DNA from: Bacillota bacterium
GTDB lineage: Bacteria; Bacillota; Clostridia; Peptostreptococcales; Anaerovoracaceae
DNA length: 15,123 bases
Direction of reading: 5' to 3'
Assembly (NCBI GenBank): GCA_017619905.1
Contig: JAFZRK010000037.1
Coordinates: 1-15,123, forward strand
How positions within the stretch are numbered: the first letter of the stretch is position 1; every line of letters starts with the position of its first letter. The position numbers were made by a program, and so were the translations under genes. The notes under the pieces were generated by a model. That model did no database searches and was not told the origin of the DNA. It saw only the letters and a list, made by a program, of their open reading frames with translations. Of the stretch, positions 1 to 7,214 are shown one piece after another.

Positions 1-803
1 CCTGCGGGTATGTCGAAGCCGGCCTTGCGCAGCGACGCCGACAGTCTTACCGCAAAGGGCACATTGAGCACGCCCAGATCTTCCTTGGAGAATATCTCCT
101 CCGGCGGAGCGTCCGCGGCTATCTTGCCCTGATCCATCACTATTATGCGGTCCGCCTCCGCGGCTTCTTCCATGAAGTGCGTGATCAGTATCACCGTGTC
201 GCCCTGGTCGTGAAGCTTGCGTATGATGGTCATTATCTCCCTGCGGCCTCTGGGATCCAGCATGGCCGTGGGCTCGTCGAACACCACGCAGTCCGGATCC
301 ATGGCAATTACGCCCGCGATGGCTACGCGCTGCTTCTGTCCGCCGGACAGCAGGTGCGGACCCTTCTTGCGGTGCTCGTACATGTCCACCAGTTTAAGCG
401 ACTCATCCACTCTTTGGCGTATCTCCTCCGGGGGCATTCCAATGTTCTCCGGGCCGAACGCCACGTCGTCCTCCACTATGGAGGAGACCAGCTGGTTGTC
501 CGGGTTCTGGAACACCATGCCTATCTTCTTGCGCAGTTCCCAGGGCGCCTCGTCCGACGCCGTGACGGTGTCCACGCCGTCCACGATGACGCTGCCGGAG
601 GTAGGCAGCAGGAGCGCGTTCATGTGCTTGGCCAGGGTGGATTTGCCCGAGCCGTTGCTGCCTACGATGGCGACGAACGAGCCGCGCTGCACGTCAAAAG
701 AGACGTCGTCGAGCGCCAGTTTTTCTACCGGCGCAGACCCCTCCTCTTCCTGCAGATACGAGAAACTTACGTTTTTGAATTGGATGATCGGCCTATTATC
801 CAT
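1..803 (-). CDS. ecfA1: Energy-coupling factor (ECF) transporter ATP-binding protein EcfA1, 3' end outside window
   Basis: Cytoplasmic ABC ATPase that, with EcfA2 and the membrane subunit EcfT, powers vitamin or metal uptake through interchangeable S components. The 267 visible residues hold the whole nucleotide-binding domain: Walker A G48-SNGSGKST-56, Q-loop in VFQNPDNQ (97-104, the form typical of ECF ATPases), signature LSGGQKQR (152-159), Walker B VVFDEP (173-178) and H-loop His209. The insertion before the first Walker motif and the LAKHMNALLLP stretch resemble EcfA1 more than EcfA2. The ATG at 803-801 is the only sensible start: an in-frame TAA lies at 812-810 and the fold begins at residue 6. 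There is no Shine-Dalgarno; see the promoter entry for the expected leaderless mRNA. The C-terminus and the usual ecfA2-ecfT partners would lie left of the window. The substrate cannot be inferred. Confidence 0.93.
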   Translation of the reverse strand, partial: MDNRPIIQFKNVSFSYLQEEEGSAPVEKLALDDVSFDVQRGSFVAIVGSNGSGKSTLAKHMNALLLPTSGSVIVDGVDTVTASDEAPWELRKKIGMVFQNPDNQLVSSIVEDDVAFGPENIGMPPEEIRQRVDESLKLVDMYEHRKKGPHLLSGGQKQRVAIAGVIAMDPDCVVFDEPTAMLDPRGRREIMTIIRKLHDQGDTVILITHFMEEAAEADRIIVMDQGKIAADAPPEEIFSKEDLGVLNVPFAVRLSASLRKAGFDIPA

Positions 804-811
804 AACGATTT

Positions 812-840
812 ATTATATACAGCGCACGATAAAGTGTCAA
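812..840 (-). promoter_or_regulatory. Consensus sigma-70/SigA promoter of ecfA1
   Basis: On the minus strand TTGACA (840-835) and TATAAT (817-812) are both perfect matches with the optimal 17-bp spacer. The -10 box ends only 8 bases before the ATG of ecfA1 (803), so transcription should start at about 803-806, at or within about three bases of the start codon. There is no room for a ribosome binding site. Seen directly: boxes and spacing. Inferred: the transcription start. Confidence 0.85.
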
Positions 841-857
841 ATAGACTTGCCGGATTA

Positions 858-866
858 TGGTATAAT
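858..866 (+). promoter_or_regulatory. Extended -10 promoter of dtd operon
   Basis: TG-G-TATAAT at 858-866 is a perfect -10 box with the TGn extension. No good -35 box lies 16-18 bp upstream; those bases overlap the -35 box of the divergent ecfA1 promoter. Transcription should start near 873, giving a leader of about 20 bases that carries the dtd ribosome binding site. Confidence 0.75.
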
Positions 867-882
867 ACAAATATATCGATAC

Positions 883-887
883 GGAGG
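883..887 (+). promoter_or_regulatory. Ribosome binding site of dtd
   Basis: GGAGG lies 5 bases before the ATG at 893 and fixes that start. Confidence 0.8.
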
Positions 888-892
888 AAACT

Positions 893-1342
893 ATGAGATT
901 CGTTATTCAGCGCGTCACCCGCGCAAGCGTAAGCGTGGACGGAAGCGTCGTTTCGGAGATAGGCAGCGGCTTTCTGGTTCTGGTGGGAGTCTTTGGCGAC
1001 GACACCAGGGCGGACGCGGAAAAGATGGTAAAGAAGCTCTGCGGACTGAGGATCTTCGCGGATGAGAACGGAAAGACCAACCTGTCCCTTGCGGACGTGG
1101 GCGGCGAGCTGCTGATGGTATCGCAGTTCACCCTGTGCGCGGACTGCAGACACGGCAACCGGCCCAGCTTTACGGGAGCCGGTCCCGCGGTCTTCGCGGA
1201 AGAGATGTTCGACTATATCTGCGGACTCGCGGAGAAGATCGTTCCGTCCGTAAAACGAGGCGTGTTCGGCGCGGACATGAAAGTGGAACTGCTCAATGAC
1301 GGCCCCTTCACAATAATACTGGACTCAAAAGAATGGATCTGA
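893..1342 (+). CDS. dtd: D-aminoacyl-tRNA deacylase (DTD)
   Basis: Cytosolic proofreading enzyme that hydrolyses D-amino acids (and glycine mischarged on tRNA-Ala) from tRNA. At 149 residues it has the usual family length. It begins MRFVIQRV, as DTDs do, and carries both signature motifs: SQFTL (77-81) and the NxGPxT motif as NDGPFT (135-140), whose Gly137-Pro138 pair is the cross-subunit chirality filter. RPSFTGA (90-96) and GVFGADM (123-129) are also family-typical. First gene of a two-gene operon; its last 10 bases overlap the start of the glycosyltransferase gene. In many Bacillota dtd follows relA; that neighbour is absent here. Confidence 0.96.
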   Translation: MRFVIQRVTRASVSVDGSVVSEIGSGFLVLVGVFGDDTRADAEKMVKKLCGLRIFADENGKTNLSLADVGGELLMVSQFTLCADCRHGNRPSFTGAGPAVFAEEMFDYICGLAEKIVPSVKRGVFGADMKVELLNDGPFTIILDSKEWI

Positions 1343-2610
1343 AAGTATGTCTGTTGAACGACTCGTTCCCGCCAGTCATAGACGGCGTGGCGAACGCGGT
1401 CGTAAACTACGCAAAATACATTAACGCCGCCGGCGGCACAAGCATGGTCGTAACTCCGGAATACCCGGACGCGGACGACAGCGTCTTCGATTTCCCCGTC
1501 CTGCGCTATCCCGCCATAGACACCAGAAAGAGTTTGGGATACGTTGCCGGCTATCCCTTCTCGCCGGTCACTGCCAAGAAGATCAAGGAGGCAGGCGTCG
1601 ACGTGCTCCACAGCCACTGCCCTATATCTTCTACCGTTTTCGCCAGAAGCATAAAGAAGCAGCTTGACGTGCCGCTCATAATGACCTATCACACAAAGTT
1701 CGACATAGAGATAGAGGGGGCCATCAAGGGCAAGCTCCTGCAGGACAGCGCCGTTACGGCTCTGGTGAACAACATCAGCGCCTGCGACGAGGTCTGGGTG
1801 GTGAGCGAAGGCGCCGGCCGCAACCTGCGCTCCATGGGCTACGAAGGCGATTACATAGTGATGCCCAACGGCGCGGACATGCCTTTGGGTCGGCTCCCGG
1901 AGGACGAAGTGACGGAACTAACGTCCGCGCTCAAGGCGCCGGAAGACGTGCCGGTCTACCTCTTTGTGGGACGGCTCATGTGGTACAAAGGCATAAAGAT
2001 AATTCTGGACGCTCTGGACGCGCTGCGCTCGCAGAAGCTGGACTTCCGCATGGTATTCGTAGGCGGAGGCCAGGAAGCGGATGAGATAAAAGCATACTCG
2101 GACAAGCTGGGGCTCAGCCGCAAAGTGCTGTTCACCGGACCCGTAAACGACAGAAAGATCCTGCAGGCCTGGTACTGCAGGGCGGACATGTTCCTGTTCC
2201 CCTCGGATTTCGACACCAACGGACTGGTGGTAAGGGAGGCAGCGGCCTGCTCTCTCCCCGCCGCTCTGATAAAGGGGAGCTGCGCAGCGGAAGGAGTTCG
2301 CAGCAAGCATAACGGCTTCCTTATAGAAGAGAACGCCGCGTCGCTTGCGGTGCTGCTTGCCACTGCGGGCAGGGACAGGAAGCTGCTTCGGAAGACCGGC
2401 GAGAATGCCGCAGCGGAGCTCTATATCTCGTGGCCGGACGCCGTGGGCAGAGCCATAGAACGTTACAACATAGTCACGGACCGCTACAGATCCGGACTCT
2501 ATCCTAAGAAAACAGGGCCTCTGGACGAATTCTTCAACTTCCAGGGGACCCTTATGGACATACTCTCGCGCTACGATCATCTGGACGAACTGCCGTTCAG
2601 AATCGGCTGA
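1333..2610 (+). CDS. Glycosyltransferase family 4 (GT-B fold), probably membrane glycolipid or surface glycan synthesis
   Basis: Probable retaining sugar transferase using a nucleotide-sugar donor. The 425 residues form two Rossmann-like halves: the N-terminal acceptor domain (about 1-200) opens with the glycine-rich-loop region PPVIDGVANAV (13-23), with HSHCP (93-97) and TYHTKFD (118-124) following; the C-terminal donor domain has GRLMWYKG (213-220), whose Arg214 and Lys219 bind donor phosphate in this family. The usual E-x7-E motif appears as D294-TNGLVVR-E302, with Asp for the first Glu. No signal peptide or membrane segment. It resembles diacylglycerol glucosyltransferases and related GT4 enzymes, but acceptor and sugar cannot be told from sequence. 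There is no strong Shine-Dalgarno before the ATG, and the gene overlaps dtd by 10 bp, so translation is probably coupled. Ends 15 bp from the convergent addB. Confidence 0.87.
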   Translation: MDLKVCLLNDSFPPVIDGVANAVVNYAKYINAAGGTSMVVTPEYPDADDSVFDFPVLRYPAIDTRKSLGYVAGYPFSPVTAKKIKEAGVDVLHSHCPISSTVFARSIKKQLDVPLIMTYHTKFDIEIEGAIKGKLLQDSAVTALVNNISACDEVWVVSEGAGRNLRSMGYEGDYIVMPNGADMPLGRLPEDEVTELTSALKAPEDVPVYLFVGRLMWYKGIKIILDALDALRSQKLDFRMVFVGGGQEADEIKAYSDKLGLSRKVLFTGPVNDRKILQAWYCRADMFLFPSDFDTNGLVVREAAACSLPAALIKGSCAAEGVRSKHNGFLIEENAASLAVLLATAGRDRKLLRKTGENAAAELYISWPDAVGRAIERYNIVTDRYRSGLYPKKTGPLDEFFNFQGTLMDILSRYDHLDELPFRIG

Positions 2611-2625
2611 CCGGAAGATATCCGT

Positions 2626-5600
2626 TCATATCCTTATATTCTTAAGACATACAGACTCGAAAGAACAGAAAGTGCAGGAATCGTAATCGTTCCCGCGCTT
2701 TTTGCGCTGCGCCTTTATCTCTCCGGAGAACAGCCGCTCGCTTACGGTGAGCACGTTCTCACGGAACTTCCTGCGGAACTCCTCCATCTCCTCCGGAGTA
2801 ATGAAACTGCCGTCCAGCGCGCCGTTGGCCTTCAGTTCCAGATCGACTACCGCAGACTTTCTCTTTTCGTCGAAGTCCTTGTCTATGGCCCGGATGACGT
2901 CTCCCTCGGAGACGGTTATGCCGTCCAGCCGGTAAACCCTCTCGATGCCGCGCAGGACCTCCTCAGATACGCTGCCGGACAGCATTTCCTCCATTGAAAC
3001 GTTCTGATCCCCGGCATTGATGCGGAAATAGTAGACTCCCGCAGGTCTGCCGCCGCTGCCCAGAGCGCCCTCAAGGTACGTCATCAGCTGCATCTTAAGA
3101 CCCTGCTCCACGAAGCTCTTGTTGAACTTGTCGGGGCCGGACTTGTAGTCTATTATCTTTACGAGCTCCGTGCCGCCCGCTCCCGGAAGAATGTCCACGC
3201 GGTCTATCGTGCCCTCGATAAGGACGGTGCCCGCGGAAGTGTCGAGCTTTATCGGGCCGAAGGTCCCTTCCCTGCCGAAGCCCGTCTCGAAATACATGCG
3301 CTCTATGTTTCCGGAGCGCACCTGCGATATCATGTGCCTTGCGAAGCGCGAGCACGTGTCGAGCATTCTGGCGGAGCGGAACCTTTCCTCCCCGGAAGAC
3401 TCCATTATCCCGGAAAGACTGGTGCCGGCCATGTCCGAAAGGATGTCCTTCAGCATGGCGTCGACCTCTTCGTCGCTGACGGTCATCCACAGCGACGCGG
3501 AATCGGTGATGGCTATGCCCTTTTCCCTGGAAACGGCGCTGAGCTTTTCGCAGAGCTTAAGCAGAGCTTTGTGAAGGATATCGCCCATCTCCCTGCCGGA
3601 GATCGTAAAGTCCGTATCCTCGACGGGACGCAGCCCGTAAGAAATGAAATGCCTGAACGGACAAGCCGCGAACAGGTCGAGCCGGGACGGGCTGAGCGTC
3701 TTTGTGCCGTCGGATCTTGCGAACAACCTTTCCGCAAGTTTCCTGTCGATAGGAGGTTCCGCGGGATCGAAGAGCAGACCGCCCTTCACCTGCGGGGCTT
3801 CCGCGGACAGTTCGTTGTAGACCGCCTTCCAAAGCTCCGGAACTTCCTCGCCGGAAAGCCCTTTGCGCAGAGCATCAGACATCTTTTCCAGAGGCAGCTG
3901 CCTGCCCTCTATGAACGCGTTCTGGTCCCCGGCGCTCTCCGCGTCTCTCAGTTCGCGTATATCCGTATATCGTTTTTTCAGCATGCCAAGCGCAGGCGAC
4001 GGAGCAAGCTCTCCGCCCTCCAGGTCGCTGGAAGGGATGCCTATCCAGAGAAGTTCCCCGGCGCATGCCGCCGACCGGAAGATCATGAACAGTTCCTCCG
4101 ACACCAGTAGCTCCGACGGCTTGGAGAGCGTGGTACCCTTGTCCGCCAGCCCGCTTATCTCCCTTTCGGTGAGGACGCCGCCGGCCGACTGCGAGGACGG
4201 GACAAGCCCGTCGCAGAAACTGGCCATGAACACCGCCTTCTTTTCCTGCAGGATGGACCGCTTTGCGCTTCCGATCTGCACCTTGCCCTCGGCCTGGGGG
4301 AGCACGCCTATCTTAACGTCTTTCAGCGCGTCCATGAATATGCCGCGGAACTCCGCGGGAGTTACTTCCTCGTCTCCGATGAGCTCCATGATCTGACGCG
4401 CGGTCTTCTCCACGACGCCTGCAAGCTGGCGGGTCTGTTCCGCGCTGTCCTCGAAACCGTCTTCGTTCTGCTGCGCCGCAGTGTTCTCCAGCCAGTCGGC
4501 AAAGCCGAAGACATTATCCAGATACCCTGTAAAAGCCGCTGCCTTCCCGCCGGCCGCAGCTTGCAGAGAAAGCTCCGTTACCAGCGGTTCCACGACTGCA
4601 GCCGCAGCTGCTCGCACGCGCTCGAAGTCCGGGAGCCGGCTCTCCGTGTGTTCATCGTAATACTTGAGCGGCTTAAGGAAACGGTTCCCTTTTATGTGGA
4701 AGCTCTTAGCGTATTTTTCGAAGCCGAATATCAGATCGTCCGGAAATTCCAGTATGCCTGTCTTGATGAAGCGCAGCATGTCGCGGGTCTTGTACTCGCC
4801 GCACGAAAGATCCAGCAGAGCGGATACCAGTTCCGCCGCGCTGCTGTGCATTATGGAGCGGGTCTCGTCCATGAACACCGGAATGCCCAGGCCTGCGAGC
4901 ACTCTTTTTATCATGCCCGCGCTACTGTTCCCCTCCGGAGCCAGCACCGCTATGTCCGAATACCTGTACCCGTTTTCGCGAACCAGTTTAAGAATGCGTA
5001 TGGCTATGCTCTCGGCCTGAGTGTAGGTGTTTGCGCAGTCCACGATCTCAAGGACGGGCTGCGGCTTCTCCTCGCAGGCGATCCTTTCGGCGGGCGCTCC
5101 CAGCATGGCTATGGTGCGCCTTGGCGCGGTGAATTCTTCGCCCGCACCGCTTACGAGCGCTATCTGCAGCCCTGCGCTGTATCTGTCCAGAGCCCGCAGG
5201 AACTCTATTTCGTTCTTCGTAAACGAATAGAACCCGCTGTAATAGATCTTGACGTTCTTAAGGAAACTGCATTCCGGCAGCTTTTCCGTCGTATATGCAA
5301 GAATGTCTTCCGAATCCTCCAGCTTTCCGGCCATAGCTTCGGCGTAGCCCTGCGCTATGAGCTTAAGGTCCGCCAGTTTTCTGCCCAGAAGGCCGCCCTC
5401 TTTTTCTGCGGCTTTTCCCAGCGCCTCCGAGTCAACGCGGTTCTGTTTCATCTGCACCAGGAAATCGCCCGCCAGATCCAGAAAACGCGGATCCGCGCAC
5501 ACTCCGGAGAACGCCGTAAGTTCCGGCTTTACGCTGTTTATGACGCGGCGAAGCATCATCTTTCTTCCTATGGTGTCGATCTGCACCTTCCCGCTTCCGC

Positions 5601-5832
5601 CGGTCTTTTCGAGTATGTCCTCCCGAAGCTTTCCGCCGGACACTATGTTGAGCCGCAAAAAGCCCCTGGAGTCCACGAGCCGGAGAGCTTCCTCCTCCAT
5701 GGACAGCGTTATCTGCGCGGGAACGACAAGAAGGACGCTCCCGTATGCGGGACCATCCTCCAGATCTTTCTTTATTCTGCTGAAAAGTTCCCCGCGGACC
5801 GCGGAGTCCGAAGGCGACCAGAAGACCTTCAT
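2626..5832 (-). CDS. addB: AddAB helicase-nuclease subunit B (AddB), without Walker A motif
   Basis: Nuclease subunit of the AddAB complex, which processes double-strand DNA ends for RecA-dependent repair. The 1068-residue protein has an inactive helicase-like body and a C-terminal RecB-type nuclease: GDILHKAL with His754, GTIDRVD (874-880), IIDYKSG (894-899) with Asp895 and Lys897, and LKMQLMTYL with Gln915. The four cysteines of the AddB iron-sulfur cluster are present: Cys724 in ACPFRHF, and Cys1053, Cys1056, Cys1062 (C-x2-C-x5-C) near the end. Residues 4-20, where Bacillus AddB has a Walker A loop, contain no GKT/GKS. The start is fixed by MKVFWSP, a GGAGG at 5847-5843, and the ATGA overlap with the upstream pump gene; the frame stays open further upstream, but only as antisense-free read-through of the pump gene. 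addA is not adjacent, at least not on the downstream side where it usually sits. Confidence 0.93.
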   Translation of the reverse strand: MKVFWSPSDSAVRGELFSRIKKDLEDGPAYGSVLLVVPAQITLSMEEEALRLVDSRGFLRLNIVSGGKLREDILEKTGGSGKVQIDTIGRKMMLRRVINSVKPELTAFSGVCADPRFLDLAGDFLVQMKQNRVDSEALGKAAEKEGGLLGRKLADLKLIAQGYAEAMAGKLEDSEDILAYTTEKLPECSFLKNVKIYYSGFYSFTKNEIEFLRALDRYSAGLQIALVSGAGEEFTAPRRTIAMLGAPAERIACEEKPQPVLEIVDCANTYTQAESIAIRILKLVRENGYRYSDIAVLAPEGNSSAGMIKRVLAGLGIPVFMDETRSIMHSSAAELVSALLDLSCGEYKTRDMLRFIKTGILEFPDDLIFGFEKYAKSFHIKGNRFLKPLKYYDEHTESRLPDFERVRAAAAAVVEPLVTELSLQAAAGGKAAAFTGYLDNVFGFADWLENTAAQQNEDGFEDSAEQTRQLAGVVEKTARQIMELIGDEEVTPAEFRGIFMDALKDVKIGVLPQAEGKVQIGSAKRSILQEKKAVFMASFCDGLVPSSQSAGGVLTEREISGLADKGTTLSKPSELLVSEELFMIFRSAACAGELLWIGIPSSDLEGGELAPSPALGMLKKRYTDIRELRDAESAGDQNAFIEGRQLPLEKMSDALRKGLSGEEVPELWKAVYNELSAEAPQVKGGLLFDPAEPPIDRKLAERLFARSDGTKTLSPSRLDLFAACPFRHFISYGLRPVEDTDFTISGREMGDILHKALLKLCEKLSAVSREKGIAITDSASLWMTVSDEEVDAMLKDILSDMAGTSLSGIMESSGEERFRSARMLDTCSRFARHMISQVRSGNIERMYFETGFGREGTFGPIKLDTSAGTVLIEGTIDRVDILPGAGGTELVKIIDYKSGPDKFNKSFVEQGLKMQLMTYLEGALGSGGRPAGVYYFRINAGDQNVSMEEMLSGSVSEEVLRGIERVYRLDGITVSEGDVIRAIDKDFDEKRKSAVVDLELKANGALDGSFITPEEMEEFRRKFRENVLTVSERLFSGEIKAQRKKRGNDYDSCTFCSFESVCLKNIRI

Positions 5833-7199
5833 TCGGTCTTTTCCTCCGCGTCTTTCCTGAGACGCTTCCAGATGACGAGATACATGGTGGTGAAGCATGC
5901 GACAGAACCGATCACCTGGGACACCGTCTCCGCCCAGAAGGGACCAAGCACTCCCAGCCCGAGTCCGGGCAGCAGCAGCGTAAGCGGCGCCACCAGTATT
6001 ATCTTGCGGAGCAGCGAGAAGAACAGCGCGTACTTCGGGAAATTGAGCGACGTAAATGTGTTCTGCCCCGTTATCTGCAGCGTCATAAGCGGGAATGCCA
6101 CAAAGTATATCCTTGCGCACGCCGAGCCCGTTGCGATAAGTTCCGGATCGCTCGTGAACAGCGAGAACATCCACCCCGGAGCGAACACCATGAGCCCCCA
6201 GAAAATGAAGTTGATTATCAGCGTGCTCCACAGCATCACTTTCATTGCCTGGATGACCCTTTCGGGCTTCTTGGCGCCGTAGTTGAAGCTCATTACGGGT
6301 GTGGCCCCGAAGCTGATGCCGTTGCACGGGCAGAGAGTTATCTCCCTGATGGAGTTGATTATCGTCATGGAGCCGATGTAGAGCGTGCTTGCCGCGCCGC
6401 CCCATGTCTTGAGCACCACGTTGACTATGGCCTGAACTATGCTGGTGGTGGCCTTGAACATGAAGCCGGTAGCGCCGAGCTTTACTATGGACTTTAGGTC
6501 CGGGCCGGATATCCGAAGACGGCTTATGCGTACCACGGGCTTCTTTCCGGTAAGGAAGAGCACCACCCAGATCGCGCTCGCGAGCTGCGAGATGACCGTT
6601 GCTACGGCAGCGCCCTTTACACCCATGCCAGCTGTGTAGATGAGCAGCGGGTCCAGAGCGATGTTCATGGCGGCGCCCAGTATCACCGTCACCATGCCTA
6701 TCTTGGCGAAGCCCTGCCCGTTTATGAAGGAGTTCATGCCCAAGCTTATCATTACCGGTATGGTCCCCAGCACGTAGATGCTGAAGTACTCCAGCGCGTA
6801 CGGAAGGGTCTGAGCGTCGCCGCCCAGCACGGGCAGGAAGTAAGGCGCCCCGAAATACATGATAGCCGTTACGGCAGCGCCTGTTATCAGCAGGGCCGAG
6901 AACGCCGTCTCCTGTATCCTGGCGGATTTCTCCATGTCGCCCTCGCCTCTTGCGATGGAAGCCAGAGGCGCGCCGCCGGTCCCGAAGAGCTGGGCAAAAG
7001 CAGTTATGAGGGAGATCAAAGGAAAAGCGACCCCCACACCCATGAGCGCGGCAGTGCCTACGCCAGGCATGTGGCTTATGAACAGTCTGTCGACTATGTT
7101 ATAGGCAAGGTGGACCAGCTCCGCCAGCATTATCGGCAGCGAGAGCCGGAATATTATCTTACCTACGCTTCCCTGTGAAAAGTCTCCCTTTGCAGCCAT
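5829..7199 (-). CDS. MATE family efflux transporter (MepA-like)
   Basis: Inner-membrane multidrug/toxin extrusion pump exchanging Na+ or H+ for cationic compounds. The 456 residues fit the family's 12-helix fold in two halves of six. The N-terminal helix region LSLPIMLAELVHLAYNIVDRLFISH (split here only for description: LPIM at 20-23, NIVDRLFI about 34-41) is typical of the MepA group, and the loop segment INGQGFAKIGM and the second-half FNYGAKKPERV are characteristic cytosolic-loop motifs. AAGGG-like site AAGGG at 7211-7207, 7 bases before the ATG, is the ribosome binding site. Gene begins 15 bp after the M16 peptidase stop and overlaps addB by 4 bp (ATGA). Substrate unknown; no regulator gene lies alongside. 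Confidence 0.93.
   Translation of the reverse strand: MAAKGDFSQGSVGKIIFRLSLPIMLAELVHLAYNIVDRLFISHMPGVGTAALMGVGVAFPLISLITAFAQLFGTGGAPLASIARGEGDMEKSARIQETAFSALLITGAAVTAIMYFGAPYFLPVLGGDAQTLPYALEYFSIYVLGTIPVMISLGMNSFINGQGFAKIGMVTVILGAAMNIALDPLLIYTAGMGVKGAAVATVISQLASAIWVVLFLTGKKPVVRISRLRISGPDLKSIVKLGATGFMFKATTSIVQAIVNVVLKTWGGAASTLYIGSMTIINSIREITLCPCNGISFGATPVMSFNYGAKKPERVIQAMKVMLWSTLIINFIFWGLMVFAPGWMFSLFTSDPELIATGSACARIYFVAFPLMTLQITGQNTFTSLNFPKYALFFSLLRKIILVAPLTLLLPGLGLGVLGPFWAETVSQVIGSVACFTTMYLVIWKRLRKDAEEKTE
5843..5847 (-). promoter_or_regulatory. Ribosome binding site of addB, inside the MATE gene
   Basis: GGAGG on the minus strand, 10 bases before the addB ATG (5832-5830) and inside the last codons of the pump gene. 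It decides the addB start over the longer open frame. Confidence 0.75.
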
Positions 7200-7214
7200 T
7201 TCAGAACCCTTATA

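Noticed and set aside
2612..2624. Bidirectional terminator between the glycosyltransferase and addB genes
   Set aside because: The stem is only 4 bp and has no T-run on either strand.
4561..6282. A 573-codon open frame on the plus strand opposite addB and the MATE gene
   Set aside because: It spans the junction of two well-supported minus-strand genes and shows no family motif, so it is a codon-bias shadow.
5833..6405. A 191-codon N-terminal extension of addB
   Set aside because: It reads the MATE coding sequence in another frame; the start at 5832 has a GGAGG site and the expected AddB N-terminus.
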